NCBI RefSeq assembly: GCF_001866645.1
Contig: NZ_MLYP01000071.1
Location: 1 to 63,606 of the forward strand
Direction: 5' to 3'
Source of the DNA: Streptomyces colonosanans
GTDB lineage: Bacteria > Actinomycetota > Actinomycetes > Streptomycetales > Streptomycetaceae
Length of the DNA stretch: 63,606 nt
Shown here: in pieces, positions 16,678 through 25,688 of the stretch
Layout: every line of letters starts with the position of its first letter
Numbering within the stretch: the first letter of the stretch is position 1
The notes under the pieces: model-generated
The model's input: only the letters and a program-made list of their open reading frames with translations
The model's database searches: none
Told to the model about the DNA's origin: nothing
Program-made: the position numbers and the translations under genes

Positions 16678-16839
16678 GTCCCGTCCCCCCTTGTCCACGC
16701 TGTCGCGACGCTGTTCCGCGCCGCGCACACGTTAGGCAAGGCCCGCGAGGAGAAGGCATATGCGCGGACCCCATAAGGGAGACGGCTTGTATGGGGCGGC
16801 AGCCTGCCCGGGTGCCATGCGTACGGCACCGGGGTCCCG

Positions 16840-17130
16840 CTACCGGGCGGACGGCCCGTGGCCGGGTCCTGCATGCCCGCGTGCGGCTGGATCGGTCGAT
16901 GCGGCTCCGCGATCGGCGCGCGCGATGATCCAGGCGGCCCCGCGGGCCGCCAGGGCGCGACGGCGCCCGCGCCGCGAATGCGGCACGGGTGCTCGGCGGC
17001 CCTTGGCCGCCGCTCCGGTCACGACGGCCAACCGCCGGGCGGCGTCCTCGAGTTCGGTCATGAGCCGATTCCGGCGGGCCCCCGGCCCGGTGACGCGCAG
17101 GGCCGCGTAGAGGCCCTCGATCCGGGCCAC
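16840..17130 (-). CDS. Hypothetical basic protein
   Basis: 96-residue frame with GTG start at 17130, preceded by AGGAG at 5-base spacing. The first 45 residues (VARIEGLYAALRVTGPGARRNRLMTELEDAARRLAVVTG) look like a genuine helical protein. The rest is Arg/Ala-rich and may be read-through of non-conserved sequence. No family recognised. The frame is open further upstream to 17373, without support. 16678-16839 holds nothing I can identify. Confidence 0.3.
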   Translation of the reverse strand: MARIEGLYAALRVTGPGARRNRLMTELEDAARRLAVVTGAAAKGRRAPVPHSRRGRRRALAARGAAWIIARADRGAASTDPAARGHAGPGHGPSAR

Positions 17131-17513
17131 CGCGGCTCCTATCCGCAGGTTCGTGCTGCCCGTTGACGGAAATCGCTCCTGCGGCACCGGGGCCCTCCAT
17201 CCTGGCCGAGCGGCGCGGTCCGGTCCGTGGCGGACCCACCTGCTCGGCCGGCATACGCATGCTGGTTTGCGTAGTCGTGAACTGACCGGGAGTCGACGTC
17301 GCGAGGGGCGCCGGTCGGACGCCGGGACGTCATGCACCGCCGGCTCTTCGAGCCGCTGCTTCGTCCACTCCACGGTGTGGTCCCCCTGCGCTCGGCGGTA
17401 CTGAGTACAGGTATCACGAATACTTTCAAGCTTGCGCCAGTAAGCAATTGTGAGGGTGTGATCGGGCCGACGCGAGTCGCGTGCCGTCGCTCGCGCCGAC
17501 CGCCTTGCGGGCG

Positions 17514-17543
17514 TCGCCGTCCCTTGGGCCCAAGGGACGGCGA
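17514..17543. repeat. 30-bp perfect palindrome
   Basis: Each arm reads TCGCCGTCCCTTGGG, with no spacer. It overlaps the 5' arm of the 17539-17568 hairpin by five bases, so the two structures compete on a transcript. It lies downstream of the threonine-synthase-like gene. Confidence 0.7.
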
Positions 17544-17568
17544 GGCGGGGTCCTGGCCCCGCCTCGCC
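17539..17568. terminator. Terminator of the threonine-synthase-like gene
   Basis: Perfect 12-bp stem GGCGAGGCGGGG / CCCCGCCTCGCC with loop TCCTGG, ending two bases from the stop codon of the minus-strand gene. From here to 17131 no gene is seen apart from the palindrome. Confidence 0.7.
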
Positions 17569-17569
17569 C

Positions 17570-18727
17570 TCACTCGCCCGACTGCGCCGTGCCGGCCAGC
17601 CCCGACTTCAGGCCCGCCCCGCACAACGGCACCACCGCGATGGGGGTGCCCCCACTCGAGCGAAGCCGGGAGAGGGGGAGTTTCCCCGGCGCCCCTTTCC
17701 GTACCGCCGCCCAGCACGCCACCCCCGTCGACTCCACGTACAGGCCCCGGGAGGCCAGGTCCAGCTGGGCGTGACGGATCTGGTCCTCGGTCACCGTCAG
17801 GAAGGTGCCACCCGAGTCCCGTACCGCGCGCAGGATCTGGCGGGCCCGGGGCGGGCGGGGGATCGCAATGCCCTCGGCGGCGGTGGGCGCCATGGGGGTG
17901 ACGTCCGCCAGGTCGTCCGCACCCTCCTCCCAGGCGTGCGCCAGCGGCGCGACGGCTGCCGCCTGGACCGCGTACAGCGCGGGCCGGCGCTCGATCAGAC
18001 CCGCCGCGTACAGCTCGGCGACGGCGAGCGCCGCGCCCAGCAGCAGTGTCCCGTTGCCGACGGGCAGCACGAGCACTTCCGGGAGGCGTCCGCCGAGGTC
18101 CTCCCACAGTTCGTGGACGTATGTCTTCGTGCCGTGCAGGAAGTACGGGTTGAAGACATGCGACGCGTAGAACACGTCCGGCTCGTTCGCCGCCTCGCGG
18201 GCGGCCCGTGCCGCAGCCTCGCGGTCGCCGTCGACCACGTGCAGCCGCGCCCCGTGCGCTCCGATCTGCTCCAACTTCTTCGGTGACGTGCCCCGCGGGA
18301 CGTACACCGTGCACGGCAGTGCGGCCCGCGCGCAGTACGCGGCGATCGACGTGCCCGCGTTGCCGCTGCTGTCGGCGACGACCTGGCGTGGCTTCAGCCG
18401 CAGCGCCAGTTCGGCCAGCAGTACCGCGCCCCGGTCCTTGAAGGAGAGCGTCGGCATCAGGAAGTCCAGCTTGGCCGAGATGCCGTCCGCCAGCTCCACG
18501 AGCGGTGTACGGCCCTCACCGAGGCTGACCGAGGGGCCGGACAGGGGCAGCGTCTCCGCGTAACGCCACAGCGAATTCACGCGCCCCGCAAGCGACTTGA
18601 GGGGGGCGGGAGTGGGTGAGAAGTCCAGGTCCAGCGGGCCGCCGCAGACGGGGCAGCACCAGGCGAGCGACCTGGAGGACACCCGCGTACCGTCCACCGG
18701 GCAGAAGCAGTCCGGCAAAAGTGTCAT
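17570..18727 (-). CDS. Threonine-synthase-like PLP-dependent lyase
   Basis: 385-residue fold-type II PLP enzyme. An N-terminal zinc-ribbon-like segment (CPVDG ... CCPVCGG) is followed by GEGRTPLVEL. The PLP lysine is in TLSFKDRGA, SSGNAGTSIAAY binds the cofactor phosphate, and VLPVGNGTLLLG follows. The C-terminus reads VPLCGAGLKSGLAG. Just before it, residues about 350-365 (KLPLSRLRSSGGT) are encoded by a REP-like palindrome inserted in frame. Threonine synthase is the nearest family, but a related deaminase-type lyase is possible, so no symbol is given. Confidence 0.85.
   Translation of the reverse strand: MTLLPDCFCPVDGTRVSSRSLAWCCPVCGGPLDLDFSPTPAPLKSLAGRVNSLWRYAETLPLSGPSVSLGEGRTPLVELADGISAKLDFLMPTLSFKDRGAVLLAELALRLKPRQVVADSSGNAGTSIAAYCARAALPCTVYVPRGTSPKKLEQIGAHGARLHVVDGDREAAARAAREAANEPDVFYASHVFNPYFLHGTKTYVHELWEDLGGRLPEVLVLPVGNGTLLLGAALAVAELYAAGLIERRPALYAVQAAAVAPLAHAWEEGADDLADVTPMAPTAAEGIAIPRPPRARQILRAVRDSGGTFLTVTEDQIRHAQLDLASRGLYVESTGVACWAAVRKGAPGKLPLSRLRSSGGTPIAVVPLCGAGLKSGLAGTAQSGE
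17642..17680. repeat. REP-like palindrome inside a coding sequence
   Basis: The sequence runs GGGGGTGCCCCC, ACTCGAGCGAAG, CCGGGAGAGGGGGAG. CCCCCACTC pairs with GAGAGGGGG with one mismatch. It shares the GGGGGTxCCCCC, CTCGAGCG and GAGxGGGGGAG blocks with the element at 14107-14180. Confidence 0.65.
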
Positions 18728-18963
18728 GTGAGCAGGGTAGGTGTTCCGGCCTTCTACTGGTGATGATGTGTCATGTCGTCGCGTGGTGTCCGTGTTCGGT
18801 CCGTTATCCCCGCGCGCACCATGGTCGCCTTCCGCGACACCCCGACCGTCGGCCCGCCGACCGCCTCCTTCATCGTGCCCCGCATTCCGTCTCCGGCTGG
18901 TCCGCCCCTACCATGCGATTCGTACAACAGTTCTGCGCTTTCCGGACGAGGAGCACGGCACCC

Positions 18964-20139
18964 GTGTCCATACCCCCGCCCTCCGGGCCCCAGCAGCCCG
19001 GAGGCCCGTACCCGCAAGGCCCCTACCAGCAGCAGTACGGGAACGGGCTCCCGTACCAACCCTGGGGTCAGGGGTACTCCCCGTACAACCGCCCGGCGCC
19101 GTACAACGGGCTCGCGATCGCCGCGCTCGTCCTCGGAATCCTGTGCTTCCTGCCCGCCATCGGGCTGGTCCTCGGGCTGATCGCGCTCGCGCAGATCAAA
19201 AAGCGCGGCGAGCGCGGCCGGGGGCTCGCGGTCGGCGGCATCGTGATGTCCACGATCGGGCTCGCGTTGCTGGCGGCGTTCTTCGCGACGGGCGGCGCGC
19301 ACGACTTCTGGCAAGGGGTCCAGGACGGCGCGCGCGGCGGCGTGGCGTTCTCCCTGAAGAAGGGCGAGTGCTTCGACGCGCCCGGCGGCTCGCTGGCGGG
19401 CGAGGCGTACGACGTCGACAAGGTGTCCTGCTCCGGCAAGCACCAGGCCGAGGTCTTCGCCGAGTTCCGGCTGCCCTCCGGCCGTTACCCCGGCGACGAC
19501 GCGATCAGCAAGGTCGCCGACGAGAAGTGCTACGCGCTCCAGAGCGCGTACGCCATGGACTTCTGGGCGGTCCCGGACGACGTCGACGTCTACTACTTCA
19601 CGCCCACCCGCGACAGCTGGCGCTTCGGCGACCGCGAGGTCACCTGCATGTTCGGCAACACCGACGAGAAGGGCACCCTCACCGGCTCGCTGCGCCGCGA
19701 CGCCACCACCCTCACCGGGGACCAGCTCACCTACCTGCAAGCGGACACCGTGCTCTACGACGCCCTGAGCACCGCCCCCGACACCGAGAGCGTCGAGGAC
19801 GACCTGCCCGGTCACCGGAAGTGGGCGGCGCGGGTCTCCACCGCGCTGGCCGACCAGACCCGGCAGTTGCGCGCCCGCACATGGCAGGACGGGGCGGGGC
19901 AGCCCGTCGCCGCTCAGATCGAGGCACTGGAGCAGGCGCGCGACGAGTGGCGGAAGGCGGCGGACGCCACCGACATCGATGCCTTCTATACCCACTGCGA
20001 CCGGGGTGCCACCCTCCTCGAGGGCCGCGCGGCGGTCACCGCCCGCAAGGCTCTGGGCCTGGCCACGACCCCGCCGTCACACGACGCCGAGGGCAACGGA
20101 GGCTCCGGCGGGGGTGCGGAGACCGGAGAGCGGGTGTAA
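18964..20139 (+). CDS. DUF4190 / septum-formation-domain membrane protein
   Basis: 391-residue protein. A Pro/Gln/Gly/Tyr-rich cytoplasmic tail (1-50) leads into the DUF4190 pair of membrane spans (NGLAIAALVLGILCFLPAIGLVLGLIALAQIKKRGERGRGLAVGGIVMSTIGLALLAAFF, about 52-115). The extracytoplasmic part begins FSLKKGECFDAPGG and contains paired cysteines, as in the Septum_form family. A charged helical region follows. The GTG at 18964 is preceded by GAGGAG. A -10-like TACCAT lies at 18909-18914. Upstream in-frame codons back to 18616 overlap the divergent gene and are rejected. The function is unknown. Confidence 0.8.
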   Translation: MSIPPPSGPQQPGGPYPQGPYQQQYGNGLPYQPWGQGYSPYNRPAPYNGLAIAALVLGILCFLPAIGLVLGLIALAQIKKRGERGRGLAVGGIVMSTIGLALLAAFFATGGAHDFWQGVQDGARGGVAFSLKKGECFDAPGGSLAGEAYDVDKVSCSGKHQAEVFAEFRLPSGRYPGDDAISKVADEKCYALQSAYAMDFWAVPDDVDVYYFTPTRDSWRFGDREVTCMFGNTDEKGTLTGSLRRDATTLTGDQLTYLQADTVLYDALSTAPDTESVEDDLPGHRKWAARVSTALADQTRQLRARTWQDGAGQPVAAQIEALEQARDEWRKAADATDIDAFYTHCDRGATLLEGRAAVTARKALGLATTPPSHDAEGNGGSGGGAETGERV

Positions 20140-20259
20140 CCGCTGCCATAACGGGGAGAAACCGCCTGCGTAAAGCCCTCGGCAAGCAAAGGTCATCACA
20201 TCGAGTGATTCCCTGGCCTTTACTTGCGCGGAACAACCCACGGTTGCCAGTCTGTTGCT

Positions 20260-20271
20260 GTCTGTACAGAC
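20260..20271. promoter_or_regulatory. Operator-like palindrome upstream of the GntR/UTRA gene
   Basis: GTCTGTACAGAC is a perfect 12-bp palindrome 15 bases before the GTG start. It probably overlaps the promoter and is a candidate autoregulatory site. Confidence 0.5.
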
Positions 20272-20286
20272 TGATGGGAGCGGCCA

Positions 20287-21039
20287 GTGACTTTCGGTGA
20301 GCAGCCGGCGTATCTGCGTGTCGCGGGTGATCTCCGTAAGAAGATCGCCGACGGACTGCTGCCACCGCACACCCGTCTCCCGTCCCAGGCCCGCATCCGC
20401 GAGGAGTACGGCGTCTCGGACACGGTGGCCCTGGAGGCCCGCAAGGTGCTGATGGCCGAGGGGCTCGTCGAGGGCCGCTCGGGATCGGGCACGTATGTCC
20501 GGGAGCGGCCGGTGCCGCGGCGGATCGCCCGCTCCGGGTTCCGGCCGGAGGGTGGCGCCACCCCCTTCCGTCAGGAGCAGGCGGAGGCCTCCGCGCGCGG
20601 CACCTGGGAGTCGCACAGCGAGCAGACCGCGGCGAGCGGCGCCATCGCCGAGCGGCTCGCCATCCAGCCGGGCGACCGCGTGATGCGCACGAAGTATGTG
20701 TTCCGGGACGCGGGCGAGGCGATGATGCTCTCCACGTCCTGGGAGCCGCTCGCCCTGACCGGCCGCACCCCCGTGATGCTCCCCGAGGAGGGGCCGCTCG
20801 GTGGCATGGGCGTCGTCGAGCGCATGGCCGCCATCGACGTGATCGTGGACAACGTCACGGAGGAGGTCGGCGCCCGCCCCGGCCTCGCGGAGGAGCTGAT
20901 GGCGCTGGGCGGCGTCCCCGGCCATGTGGTGCTGGCCATTCAGCGGACGTACTACGCCTCGGGCCGCCCGGTGGAGACGGCGGACGTGGTGGTGCCGGCG
21001 GATCGGTTCCGGGTGGCGTACCACCTGCCGGTGAAGTAG
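20287..21039 (+). CDS. GntR-family regulator with UTRA domain (HutC type)
   Basis: 250-residue regulator. The winged helix occupies residues 7-75 (PAYLRVAGDLRKKIADGLLPPHTRLPSQARIREEYGVSDTVALEARKVLMAEGLVEGRSGSGTYV). The UTRA effector domain spans about 95-245 and ends VETADVVVPADRFRVAYHLP. The GTG start follows a GGGAG motif. It has no operon partner. A palindrome immediately upstream suggests self-control. The ligand is unknown. Confidence 0.9.
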   Translation: MTFGEQPAYLRVAGDLRKKIADGLLPPHTRLPSQARIREEYGVSDTVALEARKVLMAEGLVEGRSGSGTYVRERPVPRRIARSGFRPEGGATPFRQEQAEASARGTWESHSEQTAASGAIAERLAIQPGDRVMRTKYVFRDAGEAMMLSTSWEPLALTGRTPVMLPEEGPLGGMGVVERMAAIDVIVDNVTEEVGARPGLAEELMALGGVPGHVVLAIQRTYYASGRPVETADVVVPADRFRVAYHLPVK

Positions 21040-21416
21040 CCGCATCGCCTGTCGGCGAGGTGGTGGGCCGGTCGCCGGTGGAGCGCGCCCGGTTCGCCGC
21101 CGGTGACGCGATGCGACGGGCCGCCCTCCCCCTCCCAGACCCCAGGAGAGCCGCGGCGAGCGGCTCCGATCTCAAGTCGCCTTCTATGTGCCGCGGTTGA
21201 GCGGCTCCGGGTGACCCAAGGCGGTCGCCCGGGCCGCAGTTGCAATTCGGTCGTTCCTCCCTGCGGTGTGCGGGAGGCGCTTCGTGCTGCTTGGCGTGCG
21301 CCGGGGGTGCGTCGGAAGTGCGGCAGGTGGCGCGTTCGACTGCGTGCGCCCCCTTGATCGTGGCTGGTTGCGTGCCTCTTTGTAAAAAGCCGTATTCGCT
21401 GCGTGAAGGTTGGGCG
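21040..21416. other. Intergenic stretch without a recognisable gene
   Basis: 377 bases between the GntR stop and the promoter of the SPOR-protein unit. Frames on both strands have no family features and no good start sites. No strong terminator hairpin was found. Confidence 0.5.
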
Positions 21417-21429
21417 TAGGCTCGGGCAT

Positions 21430-21501
21430 ATGCGCAGTGCGGTTTCCTTGGTGGGCGGGGCGCGACGGGGGCTGGGGACGGGAAGTGGAGAGGCGCGATG
21501 A
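21430..21501 (+). CDS. Leaderless upstream ORF coupled to the SPOR-domain gene
   Basis: 23-codon ORF (MRSAVSLVGG ...) whose ATG lies 7 bases after TAGGCT (21417-21422), the spacing of a leaderless promoter. Its TGA overlaps the ATG of the next gene (ATGA), so ribosomes finishing here could reinitiate on the SPOR-domain gene. The peptide is basic and small with no known family. Confidence 0.4.
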   Translation: MRSAVSLVGGARRGLGTGSGEAR

Positions 21502-21680
21502 ACGACAGCACGGTCACTCTTCCCTGGCTCGTCATACGGCAGGACGACAACGGCAACTGCTATCGCGTGGGCAGATACGCGACCCGCGCCGAGGCCCAGA
21601 AGATCGTGGACAGCCTCGACGACCGAGGTCACAAACAGCTCTACTGGGTGGAGCGCATCGGGCGGAACGGCGGCAAGTGA
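21498..21680 (+). CDS. Small SPOR-domain-like protein
   Basis: 60-residue protein (WLVIRQDDNGNCYRVGRYATRAEAQKIVDSLDDRGHKQLYWVERIG). It has the strand-helix-strand pattern and the YRVGRYATRAEAQ motif of SPOR-like folds, and it is well conserved in Streptomyces. It has no signal peptide, so peptidoglycan binding is not implied. A ribosome binding site (GGAGAGG) lies inside the preceding short ORF. Confidence 0.75.
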   Translation: MNDSTVTLPWLVIRQDDNGNCYRVGRYATRAEAQKIVDSLDDRGHKQLYWVERIGRNGGK

Positions 21681-21733
21681 GGGCCTTCGCCCCGGGCAGG
21701 TGAACCGCCGCGCGCTCCCGTAGGCTCCGGCGC

Positions 21734-22159
21734 ATGACGCAATCGATCGTGGTGGTGGGAGCCGCCCTGCTGAGCCGGGGCCGCCTCCTGGCCGCCCGCC
21801 GCAGCGCGCCCCCCGAGCTCGCCGGGCGCTGGGAACTGCCCGGCGGCAAGGTGGAGTCCGGTGAGAGCGCCGAACACGCGCTTGTGCGCGAGCTGCGCGA
21901 GGAACTGGGCGTGACGGCGGAGCCGGTCGGGCGCGTACCGGGGGAGTGGCCCCTGAAGCCGGGGTACGTCCTGCGGGTGTGGACCGCGCGTCTTCTCGCC
22001 GGCGCCCCCGAGCCCCTGGAGGACCACGACGAACTGCGCTGGCTGACCCCCGATGAGATCTGGGACGTGGACTGGCTCGATCAGGACGTGGCGGCAGTCG
22101 AAGCCGTCCTGGCCGAGTGGCGGCGCGTCCGCCCCCTTCCCGATGGCGCTTCTTCCTGA
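21734..22159 (+). CDS. NUDIX (MutT-like) pyrophosphohydrolase
   Basis: 141-residue NUDIX hydrolase. The complete box GGKVESGESAEHALVRELREELGV (GX5EX7REUXEEXGU) lies at about residues 36-59. The N-terminus (QSIVVVGAALLSRGRLLAARRSAPPELAGRWELPGG) is that of small MutT/8-oxo-dGTPase-like enzymes. TAGGCT at 21721-21726 lies 7 bases before the ATG, so the mRNA is probably leaderless. The substrate could be a damaged dNTP or another nucleotide. Confidence 0.9.
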   Translation: MTQSIVVVGAALLSRGRLLAARRSAPPELAGRWELPGGKVESGESAEHALVRELREELGVTAEPVGRVPGEWPLKPGYVLRVWTARLLAGAPEPLEDHDELRWLTPDEIWDVDWLDQDVAAVEAVLAEWRRVRPLPDGASS

Positions 22160-22347
22160 TCGAGCGCCTTTGCCCCGTCGGTTCCCGGGGGTGTGGAGCG
22201 GCCGGGAAAGTGAGGCCTGAGGCTCCGGAGGCATGCGAGGTTTCAGGGGCTGGTGCGCCGTACGCCGTTCGTGCCATAGTGCGCCCAAGTGTGCGGTAAG
22301 GCGCCTCCTATATCGGGTATGGGCCTATTAACCCCACGAAACCGGAC

Positions 22348-22779
22348 ATGGGTGGGCTTCTGGTCTGGGAAGTGATCGGCGTGCTCGAGACCGAAGGCGA
22401 AAGCGCCGAGTGGACGTTCCCCGCTGACCCGGGTGCCGTACGGACCGCTCGCGCCGTAGTCCGGGGTCAACTGCGCACCTGGGGCCTCGACCCGCTAGGC
22501 GATGTCACCGCGCTGCTGGTCAGCGAGCTGGTGACCAATGCCCTTCGGCATGCCACGGGCCCCATCGGTGTCCGCCTCGTACGCCCCGCCGATTCCGCCG
22601 CCACCCTGCGCGTCGAGGTCTCCGACCCTCTTCCCGACCCGCCCCGCAAGCGCACCGCCCATGTCGACGACGAGAACGGCCGCGGGCTCCAGCTGGTCGC
22701 CCACTCCTCGCGCCGCTGGGGCACCCGGCCCGCGGACTCCGGCAAGACGGTCTGGTTCGAACTGGCGGTCCCCGGCTGA
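22348..22779 (+). CDS. RsbW-like ATP-binding regulatory protein
   Basis: 143-residue GHKL ATPase-like protein of the anti-sigma-factor kinase type. The N box is LLVSELVTNALRHA, the G1 region is RVEVSDPLPDPP and the G2 block is DDENGRGLQLVAHSSRRWGTRP, ending GKTVWFEL. The true start could be the GTG at 22381, which has GGGAAG at a better distance; the longer frame is given. It is an isolated gene upstream of a SpoIIE-type phosphatase with a similar C-terminal domain, so both may act in the same partner-switching network. Confidence 0.85.
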   Translation: MGGLLVWEVIGVLETEGESAEWTFPADPGAVRTARAVVRGQLRTWGLDPLGDVTALLVSELVTNALRHATGPIGVRLVRPADSAATLRVEVSDPLPDPPRKRTAHVDDENGRGLQLVAHSSRRWGTRPADSGKTVWFELAVPG

Positions 22780-23060
22780 CCACGCCCGCAACGCACGGCG
22801 GAGCTGCACCGGCGCGGGGTGCGGTACCCGGGGCGCACGGTGACCGAACGGATCACGCCAGGGGCGGTGGCGGCAGACTTTGATTCGAGGGGGCATCGCC
22901 TGGTTAGAAGACTGGAAGTATGGCGCGTCCGGTCCAAAAACCATCGGGACCATGCTGTGATCGTGAACACCATGTGATGTGGCGCCTTAGTGCTGGATAC
23001 TGCGGGCAGCCGCCCTCGGTGACCGGTGCCGGACGCGGTGAGCTGGAGGGGACGGTTCGC

Positions 23061-25688
23061 GTGAGCGAGATACCAGCGAAGGCCACGGAGTCCGAGGACC
23101 CGTCGGGCGGCGCGAGGGCTGAGGCCGCGGTCGAATCCACCGCGGCTGCCGAATCACGCGACCCGTTGAACGGCACGATCTGGCAGGTGAGCCCGCCCGG
23201 CTCCATGTACGACTACATCAAGGTCGCCTCCTTCTCCATCGGCCCCGACGGGCTTGTCGACCAGTGGAGCATGCGGGCCCAGCAGTTGTTCGGCGTTCCC
23301 GCCGAGCGGGCCGTCGGTATGGACCCCATCGAGGCGTTCATCGCTCCCGACCTGCGCGAGCGCGGCCAGCGCAAGATGGCCGAGATCCTCGACGGCCGGG
23401 AGTGGACCGGCATCGTCCCCTTCCGGATGCCCGATGCGGACGGGACGGAGGGGCTCGCCGAGGTCTATGTGATGCCCACCGCCACGGAGGACGGCGACCG
23501 GGCCGCCGTGTGCATCGTTGTGGACGTCCACACGCTCCGCCGCATCGAGACCGACCTCGCCGCCTCGCAGGCGATATTCGGCCAATCCCCCTTCGGGTTC
23601 CTGCTGATCGACACCGAGCTGCGGGTACGGCGTGCCAACCAGCGGTTCGCCTCCGTCTTCGGCGGCACCCCCGACGACCACCGCGGCCGCCGTGTCCACG
23701 ACTACCTGCAGTCGCCGGAGGCCGACCGCGTCGCCGCGACCCTGCGGCGCGTCCTGGAGACCGGCAACTCGATCACGGACATGCACGTCACGGGCTTCGC
23801 CCCCGGCTCCGACGAGCGCAAGCACTGGTCCGTCAACCTCTACCGAGTCCGCAGTGGCAGCGGCCGCACCCTCGGCGTCGCCTGGCTCGGAACCGACATC
23901 ACCGGCCGCCGCGCCGCCGCCCGCGAGGCCGCCGCCGCACGCCGCAACCTCGCCCTCCTCAACGAGGCCGGCGCCCGCATAGGCAACTCCCTCGACCTGG
24001 AGACCACCGCACGCGAGCTCCTCGACGTGGTCGTGCCCGGCTTCTGCGACCTCGCCACCGTCGACCTCTACCAGGGGCTCCTGGCCGGCGACGAGACCCC
24101 GCCGGGCCGGGCCGACGGAAGCGCCGAACTGCGCCGCGTCGCGTACTCCAGCGCGGTCTCGGGCGCGCCCTTCGCCGGCGGTCCCGCGCCCGTCGCCGTC
24201 GGCTCCGTCCACCACTACGCTTTCAACTCGCCCTGTGCGGACGCCCTGCGCACCGCGCGCCCCCGGCACATCCCCGCCGAGGAAGGCGGCCTGATCCAGT
24301 CCACGCTCGCGGTCCCCATGGTCGCCCACGACACCGTGGTCGGCCTCGCCCAGTTCTCCCGTACGAAGGGCAGCGAGCCGTTCGGCGAACGTGACCGCGC
24401 GCTCGCCGTGGAACTGGCCGCACGCGCCGCCGTCTGCATCGACAACGCGCGGCTGTACCGCCGCGAGCACGAACGGGCGCTGATCCTGCAACGCTCCCTG
24501 CTGCCGCCGGGCGACCCGGAGGCCTCCGGTCTCGACATCGCCTGCCGCTATCTGCCGGGCAACGCGGCGACCGAGGTCGGCGGCGACTGGTTCGACGTCA
24601 TCGAACTGCCGGGCCATCGCACCGCGTTGGTCGTCGGTGATGTCATGGGACGCGGCCTGCGCGCCGCCGTGGCGATGGGTGAACTCCGCACAGCCGTACG
24701 CACCTTGGCACTGCTCGACCTCGAACCCGCGGAGGTGCTCTCCGCGCTGGACGAGATCGCGCGCGGCCTCGGCGCGCCCGGAGGACCCTCCCAGGCTTTC
24801 GGCCCCGGCACAGGCGTCCGGCAGGCCACGCGCACGGCCCGCCAGCCGCGCGACGCGGACCTGTCCGAGGTGTACCTCGCGACCTGTGTGTACGCCGTCT
24901 ACGACCCAGTGACGCGCCACTGCACCTTCGCCAACGCGGGCCATCTGCCGCCGGTGCTCGTCGAGCCGGGCGAGCCCGCGCTGATGCTGGACGTGCCGCC
25001 CGGGATGCCGCTGGGCGTGGGTGGCGAGCCCTTCGAGGAGGTGGAGGTCGAACTGCCGGAGGGCGCGCTGCTCGCGCTCTACACGGACGGGCTCGTCGAA
25101 TCCCGCGATCATCCGCTGGACGAGGGCCTGCAGGCGTTCGTAGGAGCGCTCACCGATGCCGGCAGGCCCCTCGAAGACGTCTGCGACCACGTCCTCAACA
25201 CCCTCGACACCCACCACGGCGAGGACGACATCGCGCTGCTCATGGCACGCGTACAGGGCCTGCCGGCCGAGTCCGTCGGCGACTGGACGCTGCCGCGCGA
25301 GCCGCGCAGTGTCGGCCGGGCCCGCGAGTACGCACGCCGCCGGCTGCTCACCTGGGACCTGGAGCCGCTGGTGGACACGGCGGAGTTGCTGGTCAGCGAG
25401 CTGGTGACCAATGCCCTGCGGTACGGGGAGGGCGAGATACGGCTGCGGTTGCTGCTCGACCGGACGCTGGTGTGCGAGGTGTGGGACGCGGGCCTGGTCC
25501 AGCCGCGCCGCCGCCGCGCCCGGGACACCGACGAAGGGGGCCGCGGGCTGCAACTGGTCGGCCTGCTCTCCGCGGCCTGGGGCTCGCGCCGCACACCGCG
25601 CGGCAAGACGGTGTGGTTCGAACTGCCGATCCCGGACGGCGACAGCGGCGTCATGGATCCGGCGGAGGCGCTGCTGAGCCTGTTCTAG
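23061..25688 (+). CDS. PAS-PAS-GAF-SpoIIE phosphatase with C-terminal RsbW-like domain
   Basis: 875-residue multidomain regulator. PAS1 covers about residues 50-155, PAS2 170-285 (ASQAIFGQSPFGFLLIDTELRVRRANQRFASVFGG) and GAF 295-470. The SpoIIE/PP2C phosphatase covers 475-725 (LQRSLLPP, NAATEVGGDWFDV, VVGDVMGRGL, FANAGHLPPVLV, LYTDGLVESR). A GHKL kinase-like domain covers 740-865 (LLVSELVTNALRYG, GGRGLQLVGLLSAAWG). One protein thus combines phosphatase and kinase modules of anti-anti-sigma control with small-molecule sensing. The GTG at 23061 has GGAGGGG upstream; an ATG at 22920 in frame is the alternative. Its 3' end overlaps the converging gene by 38 bases. Confidence 0.9.
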   Translation: MSEIPAKATESEDPSGGARAEAAVESTAAAESRDPLNGTIWQVSPPGSMYDYIKVASFSIGPDGLVDQWSMRAQQLFGVPAERAVGMDPIEAFIAPDLRERGQRKMAEILDGREWTGIVPFRMPDADGTEGLAEVYVMPTATEDGDRAAVCIVVDVHTLRRIETDLAASQAIFGQSPFGFLLIDTELRVRRANQRFASVFGGTPDDHRGRRVHDYLQSPEADRVAATLRRVLETGNSITDMHVTGFAPGSDERKHWSVNLYRVRSGSGRTLGVAWLGTDITGRRAAAREAAAARRNLALLNEAGARIGNSLDLETTARELLDVVVPGFCDLATVDLYQGLLAGDETPPGRADGSAELRRVAYSSAVSGAPFAGGPAPVAVGSVHHYAFNSPCADALRTARPRHIPAEEGGLIQSTLAVPMVAHDTVVGLAQFSRTKGSEPFGERDRALAVELAARAAVCIDNARLYRREHERALILQRSLLPPGDPEASGLDIACRYLPGNAATEVGGDWFDVIELPGHRTALVVGDVMGRGLRAAVAMGELRTAVRTLALLDLEPAEVLSALDEIARGLGAPGGPSQAFGPGTGVRQATRTARQPRDADLSEVYLATCVYAVYDPVTRHCTFANAGHLPPVLVEPGEPALMLDVPPGMPLGVGGEPFEEVEVELPEGALLALYTDGLVESRDHPLDEGLQAFVGALTDAGRPLEDVCDHVLNTLDTHHGEDDIALLMARVQGLPAESVGDWTLPREPRSVGRAREYARRRLLTWDLEPLVDTAELLVSELVTNALRYGEGEIRLRLLLDRTLVCEVWDAGLVQPRRRRARDTDEGGRGLQLVGLLSAAWGSRRTPRGKTVWFELPIPDGDSGVMDPAEALLSLF

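Noticed and set aside
20140..20286. Imperfect hairpin near 20185-20223 (AAAGG ... CCTTT) as a terminator
   Set aside because: The stem is interrupted and short; not convincing enough to list as a feature.
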